A stretch of DNA of 12,417 bases, from the NCBI GenBank assembly GCA_024280875.1, contig JAJRPH010000516.1, forward strand, positions 1 through 12,417. Direction: 5' to 3'. Below, one piece after another: positions 1 to 6,514 of this stretch. This stretch comes from Deltaproteobacteria bacterium (GTDB lineage Bacteria; Desulfobacterota; Desulfobacteria; Desulfobacterales; Desulfosalsimonadaceae). The stretch's first letter is position 1, and each line of letters starts with the position of its first letter. A model generated the notes under the pieces. It worked only from the letters and a program-made list of their open reading frames with translations, was not told the origin of the DNA and searched no databases. Position numbers and translations under genes: made by a program.

Positions 1-12
1 AAGTCAGATTCC

Positions 13-137
13 GATGGCAAAGAAAAAAGCTCCAAATTTGAGGCGCGCAAATCCTGAGTGATGATTTGTACTTAGCGTACCATGAAGAAACGAAAGATGA
101 AGCGCAACAAAGAATTTGGACTTTTTACGAAGCCATC
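13..137 (+). repeat. MITE-like palindromic dispersed repeat, copy 1
   Basis: This ~125-bp element begins GATGGCAAAG and ends TACGAAGCCATC, so its termini are imperfect inverted repeats (GATGGC / GCCATC). The two halves pair over much of the outer part: AAAAAG with CTTTTT, TCCAAATT with AATTTGGA, and GCGC with GCGC. A second copy lies inverted at 1838-1960, just after the next gene. No coding sequence is evident inside; a 22-codon reading frame at 81-149 is not credible. The element ends 30 bp before the start codon of the thiamine-diphosphate enzyme. No clear target-site duplication is visible. It resembles miniature inverted-repeat or REP-like intergenic elements; the family name is not known to me. 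Confidence 0.75.
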
Positions 138-155
138 AAGTTTATATTAAAATAA

Positions 156-162
156 AAGGAGG
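156..162 (+). promoter_or_regulatory. Strong ribosome binding site for the ThDP enzyme
   Basis: AAGGAGG lies five bases before the ATG at 168. It is an almost perfect anti-16S match and fixes that start. No convincing sigma-70 promoter could be placed in the 30 bp between the repeat and this site; a TATATT at 143-148 has no good -35 partner. Confidence 0.85.
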
Positions 163-167
163 AACGC

Positions 168-1835
168 ATGGCTGAAATATTCGGCGGTCACCTGGTCGCA
201 AAATATTTAAAGGAAGTGGAGCATGTCGGTACGGTCTTTACCATTTCAGGCGGACACATTGAAAATATCTTAGATGGGTTTACGGAATATAGTATCCGCA
301 CCATTGATGTGCGCCATGAGCAGGCAGCTGCAATGATGGCCCATGCATGGTCTATTTATAAGAATGAGCCCGGTGTGTGTTTAGTGACTGCCGGCCCTGG
401 TTTCACCAATGCCCTGACGGGAATTGCCAATGCATACCTGGATAATATGCCTTTGGTCGTGCTTTGCGGGCGGCATCCGATGCGGGATGACCTGACCGGT
501 GCGTTGCAGGAAATGAACCAGATTGATATGGTAAAACCCGTAACCAAGTGGTGCGCCACCTGTTATGACACCAAACGGATCCCGGAATACCTTTCTATTG
601 CGTTTCGCCAGGCCACCATGGGACGGCCGGGCCCGGTTTTCCTGGAGCTGCCTCCGGACATTTTGTTTGTTTCAGTGGATGAAAAAGAGGTGAAAATGCC
701 GGTCCGAAAGACGCATAAATCATTCACCCATCCGGATGAATCCGAACTCAAAGTAGCTGCTAAAATTATCAACAGTGCCCAAAGACCGTTGTTTATCGGC
801 GGCAGCGGGGTTAGGTTGAGCGGGTGCGAAGATGTTCTTAAAACGTTTATGGAAAAGACAGGATTTCCGTTTGCCCTGTTAAATAACGGTCGTGGCGCAT
901 TGCCGGACAGCCATCCGTTGTCGATTAATGACGGCGGGTTTACCGGTATCATGACCGTAGCTCCTCAGGCGGATGTGATCGTTGCCGTCGGGATACGGTT
1001 TAATTGGGTGATGCAGGCCACCAAGTTATTTCCCGATGCAAAGGTGGTCCGGATTGACATTGAGGAGCATGAAATTGACCGGAACCGTACTTCGGAAGTC
1101 GGTCTTGTGGGTGACTGCGGGGATGTGCTTGATCAGCTTGTTCCCCTGGTGGAAAAGCGGGATCACAGCGAGTGGCTGGCAAAGCTGAAAAATGCGTATG
1201 CCGCCTTTTTGACCACAGAGCAGGAACAGCGCAAAACCGCGTCAGATCCCATTCATCCCAACCGGCTGGTGGCACAGATCATGGAAGTTTTCGGAGAGGA
1301 TGCTTTCTATGTGGCTGATGGGGGAGATACTAGTTATTATGGGCTGGCCGGTTTTACTTCGTCACAGCCAGCCGGCGTTCTGATCCCTACCGGGGCTTTG
1401 CTGGGGTGCCTGGGCACGGGGATACCGTTTGCCATTGCCGGGAAGCTGGCTCATCCGGACAAGCCTGTTATCGTTCTTAACGGGGACGGGTCTTTCGGGT
1501 TCAACAGCATGGAATTTGATACAGCGGTCAGGCATGATATCCCCATTATCTGTATCGTTAATAATGACTGTGCCTGGGGGATGATCAAACATTCACAGGG
1601 GATGAGCATTGGAAAAGACCGGTGCACGTGCGCGGAACTTGGCATGCGGCATTACGAAAAAATGGTGGAAGGTCTGGGCGGTTACGGGGAACTGGTCACG
1701 GAAGATAAAGATATTATTCCGGCCATTAAACGGGCTGTTGCATCCGGCAAGCCGGCCTGCATCAATGTGGTGACAGACACGACGGTCACCAGCCCGGCGA
1801 CGGTTATGTTCTACCAGAACCTTTCCGATTTCTAA
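168..1835 (+). CDS. Thiamine-diphosphate-dependent enzyme, acetolactate synthase / benzaldehyde lyase-like
   Basis: At 555 aa this is full length for the pyruvate-oxidase/acetolactate-synthase branch of ThDP enzymes. The N-terminal pyrimidine-binding domain (about 4-165) carries the catalytic glutamate in RHEQAA (E51) and the TAGPGFTNALTG stretch (74-85). The central domain spans about 190-325. The C-terminal pyrophosphate-binding domain (about 365-540) has the GDG motif at 439-441 and NN at 465-466, which bind Mg-diphosphate. The start (GGHLV, then SGGHI, then VTKW) reads more like benzaldehyde lyase and 2-hydroxyacyl-CoA lyase relatives than like the anabolic IlvB. No small regulatory ilvN gene is adjacent; the next gene is a VOC protein. 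A cytosolic role in making or cleaving an acyloin or 2-hydroxyacyl C-C bond is inferred; the substrate cannot be read from the sequence. The ThDP enzyme class is secure, the reaction is not. Confidence 0.9.
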   Translation: MAEIFGGHLVAKYLKEVEHVGTVFTISGGHIENILDGFTEYSIRTIDVRHEQAAAMMAHAWSIYKNEPGVCLVTAGPGFTNALTGIANAYLDNMPLVVLCGRHPMRDDLTGALQEMNQIDMVKPVTKWCATCYDTKRIPEYLSIAFRQATMGRPGPVFLELPPDILFVSVDEKEVKMPVRKTHKSFTHPDESELKVAAKIINSAQRPLFIGGSGVRLSGCEDVLKTFMEKTGFPFALLNNGRGALPDSHPLSINDGGFTGIMTVAPQADVIVAVGIRFNWVMQATKLFPDAKVVRIDIEEHEIDRNRTSEVGLVGDCGDVLDQLVPLVEKRDHSEWLAKLKNAYAAFLTTEQEQRKTASDPIHPNRLVAQIMEVFGEDAFYVADGGDTSYYGLAGFTSSQPAGVLIPTGALLGCLGTGIPFAIAGKLAHPDKPVIVLNGDGSFGFNSMEFDTAVRHDIPIICIVNNDCAWGMIKHSQGMSIGKDRCTCAELGMRHYEKMVEGLGGYGELVTEDKDIIPAIKRAVASGKPACINVVTDTTVTSPATVMFYQNLSDF

Positions 1836-1837
1836 TT

Positions 1838-1960
1838 GATGGCTGCGGAAAAAGTTCAATTTCTGCGTTGCACTTCATCCTTCGTCACTCAACGTAACAA
1901 GCTACGCCTCGTTCCTCAGGATTTGTGCTCCTTGAACTTGAAACTTTTTTCTTTGCCATT
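1838..1960 (-). repeat. MITE-like palindromic dispersed repeat, copy 2 (inverted)
   Basis: The reverse complement aligns end to end with the element at 13-137: shared GGCAAAGAAAAAAG start, CAAATCCTGAG, GACGAAGGATGAAG versus AACGAAAGATGAAG, and CTTTTT..GCCATC end. It begins two bases after the TAA of the upstream gene, so it must be transcribed with that gene's 3' end, where it can form a long hairpin. Arm differences from copy 1 are matched on the opposite arm: GCGC/GCGC becomes GCAC/GTGC, and TCC/GGA becomes TTC/GAA. This suggests the fold is conserved. It fills nearly all of the gap before the VOC gene. Confidence 0.75.
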
Positions 1961-1991
1961 ACTATTGGAATTTATTAGATGAGGTGAGGAT

Positions 1992-2603
1992 ATGCTATAT
2001 CTTGATGAGTTGTTAAAAGCCGGCGATTTTCCCAAGGCGGTGAACTCGCTGGCTGCGGATTTCATGAAACAACACGGATTAGCCAAAGTCCATCAGGTGG
2101 GGCTGGTGGTTCATGATGTGGAAGAAGCTGCGGAAAAATTGGAGGATCAAGGGTTCGGGCCATTCTTTATCGCCAAGGGGGCTCCGGTGTTCTGGCGGGA
2201 AAAGGGAGAGGAACGAAGCATTTCCGGAAAGATGGGACTGGCCTATCATCAGGGAGTTGAACTGGAGCTCTTAGAACCCGTGGTGGGATCGGATTTTTAT
2301 ACTCAGAGTCTGGATGCGGACGGAAGGATCGTGGTGCAGCATCTGGGATTTTTGGTTAAGGGCGTGGATGCATGGGCAGATAAAGTAACAAGAGCCGGTC
2401 TGCCGGTTTGGGTTCGGGGGCAGCTCAAGGCCTGGCCCTCAACAACAGATTTTGCATATATGGAACCATTAAAAGATTCCGGCCTGATCATGGAGTTTAT
2501 TAACTGGCACATTTTGGGTTTTAGCTTCAGCCCGCCGCCGGGATTGCTGAAAACCGTGGGGCGGCTTGAGAAGTGGACGGGGAAGAGAAGTATTTCTTTA
2601 TGA
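1992..2603 (+). CDS. VOC-superfamily (glyoxalase/methylmalonyl-CoA epimerase-fold) protein
   Basis: This 203-aa cytosolic protein has two beta-alpha-beta-beta-beta modules. The four expected metal ligands can be placed: H34 in KVHQVGLVV, E92 in ELELLEP, H117 in VQHLGFLV and E168 in LIMEFIN. That H-E-H-E order matches methylmalonyl-CoA epimerase and glyoxalase I relatives, although a ~30-aa N-terminal extension and a C-terminal tail (about 172-203) make it longer than an epimerase. GAGGTGAGG at 1981-1989 is a good ribosome binding site for the ATG. It lies 156 bp after the ThDP enzyme on the same strand, separated by the repeat, so joint function on a keto or 2-hydroxy acid or thioester is plausible but inferred. 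The last six bases overlap the convergent mscS gene. Superfamily is confident; substrate is unknown. Confidence 0.85.
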   Translation: MLYLDELLKAGDFPKAVNSLAADFMKQHGLAKVHQVGLVVHDVEEAAEKLEDQGFGPFFIAKGAPVFWREKGEERSISGKMGLAYHQGVELELLEPVVGSDFYTQSLDADGRIVVQHLGFLVKGVDAWADKVTRAGLPVWVRGQLKAWPSTTDFAYMEPLKDSGLIMEFINWHILGFSFSPPPGLLKTVGRLEKWTGKRSISL

Positions 2604-3410
2604 CTTGTGATTATAGATATGCACATCCCTCTGGGGATAGGGAATGCTGATATCATTGGCATCAAAGGCCTTCTTGATATTTTCCGTTAAGGCAAAATAA
2701 ACATCCCCATAATCTCCGGATTTTACCCAGGGCCGGACCACAAAATTCATACTGCTGTCCGCCAGTTCCACCAGAGCGATCTGGGGGGCCGGATTTTTTA
2801 ATACACGGTCATCTTTTGCAACAACATCCGCCATGATCTGTTTTGCCTTGTCAATATTATCGCCATAACCGATTCCCATGACCAGGTCCACCCGGCGGGT
2901 GCCTTTGACTGTCCAGTTGACGATGTTGTCTTCCGTGAGTTTGGCATTCGGGATAATGACCGTTTTATTGTCCGGGGATTTTAGAATGGTTGTAAAAATT
3001 GAGATTTCCTCAACCGTTCCAGCCACACCGCCCCCCTCGATAAAATCCCCCACTTTAAAAGGTCTGAAAATAATCATCAAAAAGCCTGCGGCAAAATTTG
3101 CCAAAGATCCTTGAAGCGCGAGACCAATTGCCAAACCGGCGGCAGCGATCACTGCAATTAATGACGCTGTCTGTATGCCGAGCTGTCCGAGGGCTGCAAT
3201 AATAACAAAAGCCATTAATGCGATGTGGGTGAGGTTGCCAACGAATTTAACGATAGTATGATCAATTTTGCTTTGTTCCATTAATCGCTCAACGATTTTG
3301 GTGACCAGTTTGGCGATTAATCGCCCAAAAAATAAAATCAGCAGTGCGATGATGGCTTTGATTCCATATATGGTCGTCATTTCCCATATTTTTTGTAAAA
3401 TGGCATCCAT
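2598..3410 (-). CDS. mscS: Small-conductance mechanosensitive channel, MscS family
   Basis: At 270 aa this is close to the classical one-domain MscS length. Three membrane helices are visible: about 13-33, 58-79 and the pore-lining TM3 at about 83-117, rich in Ala and Gly (AAAGLAIGLALQGSLANFAAG). TM3 is followed by the family's junction RPFKVGDFIE (116-125) and the beta domain with NKTVIIPNAKL (148-158). The rest forms the cytoplasmic alpha/beta cage. It acts in the inner membrane as a tension-gated release valve during hypo-osmotic shock. GGGG eight bases before the ATG can serve as ribosome binding site. It is convergent with the VOC gene, with stops overlapping by six bases and no terminator between them, and divergent from the OmpA gene. 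Family assignment is very secure. Confidence 0.95.
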   Translation of the reverse strand: MDAILQKIWEMTTIYGIKAIIALLILFFGRLIAKLVTKIVERLMEQSKIDHTIVKFVGNLTHIALMAFVIIAALGQLGIQTASLIAVIAAAGLAIGLALQGSLANFAAGFLMIIFRPFKVGDFIEGGGVAGTVEEISIFTTILKSPDNKTVIIPNAKLTEDNIVNWTVKGTRRVDLVMGIGYGDNIDKAKQIMADVVAKDDRVLKNPAPQIALVELADSSMNFVVRPWVKSGDYGDVYFALTENIKKAFDANDISIPYPQRDVHIYNHKS

Positions 3411-3505
3411 AATATAATCCCCATTTAATGTTAAGGTTGTTTCCAGTGCCGATAGATTGAAATGAAAAAAGGAAAAAGTTGATTTTGCGTGAAAATATAA
3501 TTCAT

Positions 3506-3514
3506 ATTATAGCA
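3506..3514 (-). promoter_or_regulatory. Candidate extended -10 promoter for mscS
   Basis: Read on the minus strand this is TGCTATAAT, a perfect TATAAT preceded by the extended -10 TGn. No good -35 lies at normal spacing (only CACTTG-like bases), which is tolerated by extended -10 promoters. Transcription would start near 3499, giving a leader of about 90 nt before the mscS ATG. Confidence 0.5.
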
Positions 3515-3621
3515 ACAACCGAACATATCAAGTGTGAGAATTTTTTTGTAAAATAATGAACGCATCTTTTTAAACGTTTTGATTTATAATATCGAATTTT
3601 AAAATCCATAACAATAAAAGA

Positions 3622-3651
3622 TTGTAAACCGGGGTTTTTTTGTACTATAAT
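3622..3651 (+). promoter_or_regulatory. Candidate sigma-70 promoter upstream of the OmpA gene
   Basis: TTGTAA (3622-3627) is separated by 18 bp from a perfect TATAAT (3646-3651). Transcription would start near 3658 and produce a ~170-nt leader including the hairpin at 3700-3733. A second possibility nearer the gene is TTAACT (3772-3777), 18 bp, TAAAAT (3796-3801), which would give a short leader. The sequence alone does not decide between them. Confidence 0.45.
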
Positions 3652-3699
3652 ATTAACAAATTCCAAAAATTATTTATCAATCAACAACTGGCGGGCAAG

Positions 3700-3740
3700 A
3701 GAGGCAGGCAGCCGGTCATAAATCATTGCCTCTGATTTTT
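3700..3740 (+). promoter_or_regulatory. Hairpin with T-tract in the OmpA leader
   Basis: AGAGGCA (3700-3706) pairs with TGCCTCT (3727-3733) around a 20-nt loop and is followed by GATTTTT. A weaker hairpin (CCCA at 3741-3744 with TGGG at 3753-3756) is followed by CTTTTT. Their position between promoter and gene would suit attenuation, but the stems are short and no ligand-binding motif is recognised. Confidence 0.35.
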
Positions 3741-3817
3741 CCCAAGTTTGAATGGGCTTTTTGCAAACCTGTTAACTAAAAAAACTTATTTCCGTTAAAA
3801 TCTATAAATTTATCAAA

Positions 3818-3823
3818 GAGGAG
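3818..3823 (+). promoter_or_regulatory. Ribosome binding site of the OmpA-like gene
   Basis: GAGGAG lies seven bases before the ATG at 3831 and fixes that start. The encoded N-terminus (MKKMFLSVF) is a typical signal peptide beginning. Confidence 0.8.
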
Positions 3824-3830
3824 TTGGACG

Positions 3831-4949
3831 ATGAAGAAAATGTTTCTGTCAGTGTTTATCTGTTTTTTATTTGTCAGTGTGGCGAATAATGGGATGTGTG
3901 AAAATTATTCCTATGCACGTTTTGTTTCCCCGATGGTGGGTGGACATTGGTTTGAAGGGAATCAGGGCCTTGACGACGGTCCGACGTTCGGGCTGGGAAT
4001 CGGCGTTGAATTTGATAAGCAATTCGGGTGGGAAGCGGTATTTAATTACACTGATTCCGAATCCGATTCCGGGGGGGCTGATGTGAATGTAATGACCTAT
4101 CGGCTGGACGGTTTTTTTAATCTTTATAAAGGAGAAAAGTTCGTCCCCTATGCTGCTGCCGGTATCGGAGGGATGTATTTTGACACGGAAAACGATGGTA
4201 TAGATAAATTTATGGTGAATTACGGGGCGGGGGTTAAATATTTTTTCAATGATTCCTTAGCGCTCAGGGGGGATGTGAGACATATAATCTGTTTTAATGA
4301 TTCATATAATAACCTGATTTACACGGTCGGTCTTTCATGGTTTTTTGACTGTGACCGATCTTCAAAAGTTTCCTGCACCAATACCGCTGCTTATACAATG
4401 GCGCAAAGAACGGAACCTGTCGACAGCGATTCGGACGGCGACGGTGTGACGGATTCCATGGATCAATGTCCGGGAACTCCGGAAGGAGTTGCAGTTGATG
4501 CGCAGGGTTGTCCGCCGGATGGTGACATGGATGGTGTGTATGATTATCTGGATGACTGCCTGAATACCCCGGCAGGGGCACATGTGAATGAAAATGGATG
4601 CTGGGTAATCGAAGCACCATTGTTTGAAACAAATAAATGGGACATTAAATCGGATTTTTATGTCACATTGGATGACGTCGTCCGGATCATAAAAAATAAT
4701 CCTGACTTAAAACTTGAAATCCAGGGACATGCCGATATTCGGGGGACTGCGGAATATAATCAGAAACTTTCTGAAAAACGGGCAAAAGCCGTTGAAGCGT
4801 ATTTTGTATCAAAGGGAATTGATGCCGGACGAATGCAATCTGTCGGATACGGGTTCACCCGCCCTGTGGCATCGAATGATACGCCGGAAGGCATGGCCAA
4901 GAATCGGCGCGTTGAGATTAATTCGATCAGGATTTTAATTGTCGAATAA
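3831..4949 (+). CDS. OmpA-family outer-membrane protein with thrombospondin type-3 repeats
   Basis: This 372-aa protein has a signal peptide at about 1-23 (KK, then FLSVFICFLFVSV). A beta-barrel of the OmpA_b-brl type follows at about 27-172, with alternating aromatic and glycine strands and a terminal aromatic strand near GLSWFF. A linker at about 175-197 leads to two calcium-binding thrombospondin type-3-like repeats (198-228 and 230-258), each with DxDxDG spacing and a Cys pair (DQCPGTPEG, DDCLNTPAG). The C-terminal OmpA peptidoglycan-binding domain is at about 262-368. D302 and R317 match the Asp and Arg that bind diaminopimelate, in GHADIRG and LSEKRAKAV. It should anchor the outer membrane to the cell wall; the barrel may act as a pore or scaffold. 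It is a single-gene unit with its own promoter and terminator. An OprF-like role is likely; the exact function is unknown. Confidence 0.92.
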   Translation: MKKMFLSVFICFLFVSVANNGMCENYSYARFVSPMVGGHWFEGNQGLDDGPTFGLGIGVEFDKQFGWEAVFNYTDSESDSGGADVNVMTYRLDGFFNLYKGEKFVPYAAAGIGGMYFDTENDGIDKFMVNYGAGVKYFFNDSLALRGDVRHIICFNDSYNNLIYTVGLSWFFDCDRSSKVSCTNTAAYTMAQRTEPVDSDSDGDGVTDSMDQCPGTPEGVAVDAQGCPPDGDMDGVYDYLDDCLNTPAGAHVNENGCWVIEAPLFETNKWDIKSDFYVTLDDVVRIIKNNPDLKLEIQGHADIRGTAEYNQKLSEKRAKAVEAYFVSKGIDAGRMQSVGYGFTRPVASNDTPEGMAKNRRVEINSIRILIVE

Positions 4950-5025
4950 AACCATTCAGAAAATTAATAATTGGGGCGGTTTTTTCGACGGGGTTGATGA
5001 TCGTAAAAAACGCCTCAATGGTTTT
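4948..5025. terminator. Large imperfect inverted repeat after the OmpA gene
   Basis: AAAACCATT (4948-4956, beginning inside the stop codon) pairs with AATGGTTTT (5017-5025). Inside it, a GGCGGTTTTTTCGA-type arm (about 4975-4989) matches TCGTAAAAAACGCC (about 5001-5014) with 12 of 14 positions paired. The outer hairpin ends in a T-run on the plus strand, so it may terminate OmpA transcription. The nested structure is larger than a typical intrinsic terminator. Confidence 0.5.
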
Positions 5026-5037
5026 TGGAATCAAAAT

Positions 5038-5078
5038 AAAAAGCGGGAATCAGTTTTTAAGAACCGCTCCCGCTTTTT
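5038..5078. terminator. Bidirectional intrinsic terminator between OmpA and the F0 operon
   Basis: AAAAAGCGGGA (5038-5048) pairs perfectly with TCCCGCTTTTT (5068-5078) across a 19-nt loop. The GC core is flanked by A's on one side and T's on the other, so it ends in a U-run whichever strand is transcribed. It lies between two convergent units: OmpA (ends 4949, plus) and subunit b (ends 5118, minus). It closes the F0 operon, so F1 genes do not continue downstream. Confidence 0.85.
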
Positions 5079-5117
5079 GAAAATATATTTGATTGCCGTT
5101 TTAGGCAAATAAAGTCG

Positions 5118-5726
5118 TTATGCTGATTGTTTAGGGCTTTCAGGGATATTTGAAATAAAAAGGTTCAACAATTTATTGTGGTCTGAATCATTTATTTCCG
5201 ATGGTAGCTTCTTCAGGGCAAGTGCGCTGGCTTCATCCACCAAATCAGACATGAAGTTGTCTTTTGCCTGGGCAATCTGATTGACGGCTTTTAATTTTTC
5301 AACTTCAATAATATTTTTGCTTTGTGACTTGGCATCGTCAATGATTTTTTGCCTGGAGCGTTCGCCGTCCTCGATTATTCTGGATTTGATTTGCTCAAAC
5401 CGGACGCTGCTGTCTTGAATCATTGCGTGGGTCTTCTTGATTTGAGCATCCATGGCGTTCTTTTGTTTTTGAAGCCGGTGAATCTGATCGGCCACTTCAT
5501 CTTTTTGGCCCTGCAAAAAGTTCATGAGAGGCTTTTTGCCGAATTTTACAGCTAAAAAGACAAAAATAAAGAAGTTGATCCATAACATGACATTGTCATA
5601 TATTGGGCGCCATCCCGGATCTGCGGCAGCTGCTGATGTACTCAGCAGGAGAATGCCAAAAATCGCTGCTGAGGTGGACCCGCAAAAACGTCTCAATAAT
5701 TTACTTGATAGTTTCGAATTATTCAT
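5118..5726 (-). CDS. atpF: ATP synthase F0 subunit b, with signal-peptide-like N-terminus
   Basis: This 202-aa protein is a peripheral stalk subunit that joins the membrane sector to F1. Residues 1-35 look like a signal peptide (basic start, AIFGILLLSTSA, possible cleavage after AAAA). A membrane helix follows at about 45-61 (VMLWINFFIFVFLAVKFG), then the conserved KKPLMNFL junction and a long charged coiled coil (about 70-185). The E. coli b is about 156 aa without the extra N-terminal segment. The ATG overlaps the TGA of b' as ATGA, indicating translational coupling. It is the last gene of the operon, followed by a terminator, so the usual atpH-A-G-D-C genes are absent here. Family assignment is secure; cleavage of the N-terminus is inferred. 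Confidence 0.9.
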   Translation of the reverse strand: MNNSKLSSKLLRRFCGSTSAAIFGILLLSTSAAAADPGWRPIYDNVMLWINFFIFVFLAVKFGKKPLMNFLQGQKDEVADQIHRLQKQKNAMDAQIKKTHAMIQDSSVRFEQIKSRIIEDGERSRQKIIDDAKSQSKNIIEVEKLKAVNQIAQAKDNFMSDLVDEASALALKKLPSEINDSDHNKLLNLFISNIPESPKQSA

Positions 5727-6178
5727 TGGGCCAGCCTCCGGTCCAGCATTTTTTCCATGATTAGCACCGCCAGTTTTTCAGATTCGTTTTTGATTTCTAC
5801 TCTGGCTTTTGAAATCCGGCTGTTGATAAATTGCTGACTTTCCTGTTTTATGACCTGAATTTCTTTTCTGGACTCTTCCAGAACGGTGTTGGCTTCTATG
5901 GTCCCGTCTTCTTCCCGGCTTTTTTTATGCTGGTTGGCCTCTTTTATTGCCGTCAATTCCTGGGCACGCACCTGTTCATTCATTTCCGTGAGCTGGTTTT
6001 TTGATTTTTCAATACTGCTGGTAATATTATCAATATGCTCTTCACGTTCATGAATGATATCACGTAGCGGACGGAACATGATTCGGTTGATCAAAAAAAG
6101 AAAAATCAAAAACGAAATCAATTCAATAAAAATGGTTTCGTTGATAGTGATAAGCCCTATTGTGCTGACTACTTGCAT
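5723..6178 (-). CDS. atpF': ATP synthase F0 subunit b'
   Basis: This 151-aa protein has one N-terminal membrane helix at about 15-34 (IFIELISFLIFLFLINRIMF), then RPLRDIIHEREEHID, the typical start of the stalk, and a charged coiled coil to the C-terminus. It should pair with the b encoded next as a b/b' heterodimer, as in photosynthetic bacteria, chloroplasts and many Desulfobacterota. AAAGG six bases before the ATG is the ribosome binding site. It follows the single-hairpin c gene by 35 bp and overlaps b by four bases. No defects are seen. Confidence 0.9.
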   Translation of the reverse strand: MQVVSTIGLITINETIFIELISFLIFLFLINRIMFRPLRDIIHEREEHIDNITSSIEKSKNQLTEMNEQVRAQELTAIKEANQHKKSREEDGTIEANTVLEESRKEIQVIKQESQQFINSRISKARVEIKNESEKLAVLIMEKMLDRRLAQ

Positions 6179-6213
6179 CTTCGGCCTTTCGTTGAGATAA
6201 GGATCTTAATGTA

Positions 6214-6462
6214 CTATACAACAAATAAGAGCAGCAATGCGACAACCAGTGAATAAATACCGGTAGATTCGGATACGGCCTGTCCGACGAGCATGGTTCG
6301 TGTCAGAAGCCCTGCTTCCTGGGGGCTGCGTCCGATGGCTTCACATGCCTTACCGGCTGCAAATCCTTCACCGATTCCGGGTCCAATAGCGCCAAGTCCC
6401 ATTGCGATTCCGGCACCTAACAAAGCAAATGCTCTAACAATATCAGCACCCATAATTTCCAT
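6214..6462 (-). CDS. atpE: ATP synthase F0 subunit c, single hairpin, two-carboxylate type
   Basis: This 82-aa rotor proteolipid has two helices (about 6-38 and 50-80) joined by the polar loop GRSP (44-47). The numbering coincides with the Na+ c-subunit of Ilyobacter tartaricus: V63, E65, S66, T67 and Y70 of its Na+ site are all present (GQAVSESTGIY). Position 32 is Glu instead of Gln. E32 plus E65 is the two-carboxylate motif known from Fusobacterium nucleatum (Na+) and from the N-type ATPase of Burkholderia pseudomallei (H+), so ion choice is not settled by sequence. AAGGAG is the ribosome binding site. It lies 52 bp after the triple-hairpin c gene, whose third hairpin it closely resembles. 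Hybrid ring formation with that protein is inferred. Confidence 0.95.
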   Translation of the reverse strand: MEIMGADIVRAFALLGAGIAMGLGAIGPGIGEGFAAGKACEAIGRSPQEAGLLTRTMLVGQAVSESTGIYSLVVALLLLFVV

Positions 6463-6514
6463 AATTTCTTCTCCTTATTTTATTGTAGTAATTAACTGAC
6501 TTTATATTTACATT

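Larger units (their letters stand above)
3411..3830. other. Divergent intergenic region between mscS and the OmpA gene
   Basis: This 420-bp AT-rich stretch has no credible open reading frame. It holds a candidate minus-strand promoter for mscS (3506-3514), candidate plus-strand promoters for the OmpA gene, and the only GC-rich patch (about 3688-3735), which contains a hairpin. No known riboswitch consensus was recognised; the cyclic-di-GMP-I core was looked for and not found. Confidence 0.6.

Noticed and set aside
81..149. A 22-codon basic frame (starts MKKRKMKRNK) before the ThDP enzyme
   Set aside because: It lies within the palindromic repeat, has no ribosome binding site, and the other repeat copy does not preserve it.
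563..1592. Several minus-strand open frames (for example 563-952, 1000-1275, 1362-1592) inside the ThDP enzyme gene
   Set aside because: They lack ribosome binding sites and recognisable content, and lie fully opposite a gene with intact family motifs.
13..1960. Composite transposon formed by the two repeats around the ThDP enzyme
   Set aside because: No transposase, no target-site duplication at the outer ends, and the gene has the same character as its neighbours; mobility cannot be supported.
3680..3775. Possible cyclic-di-GMP-I riboswitch because of a GC-rich hairpin and GCAAACC before the OmpA gene
   Set aside because: The conserved core around the first helix and the GGGACGCAAAGCC-type segment are absent; only short stems match.
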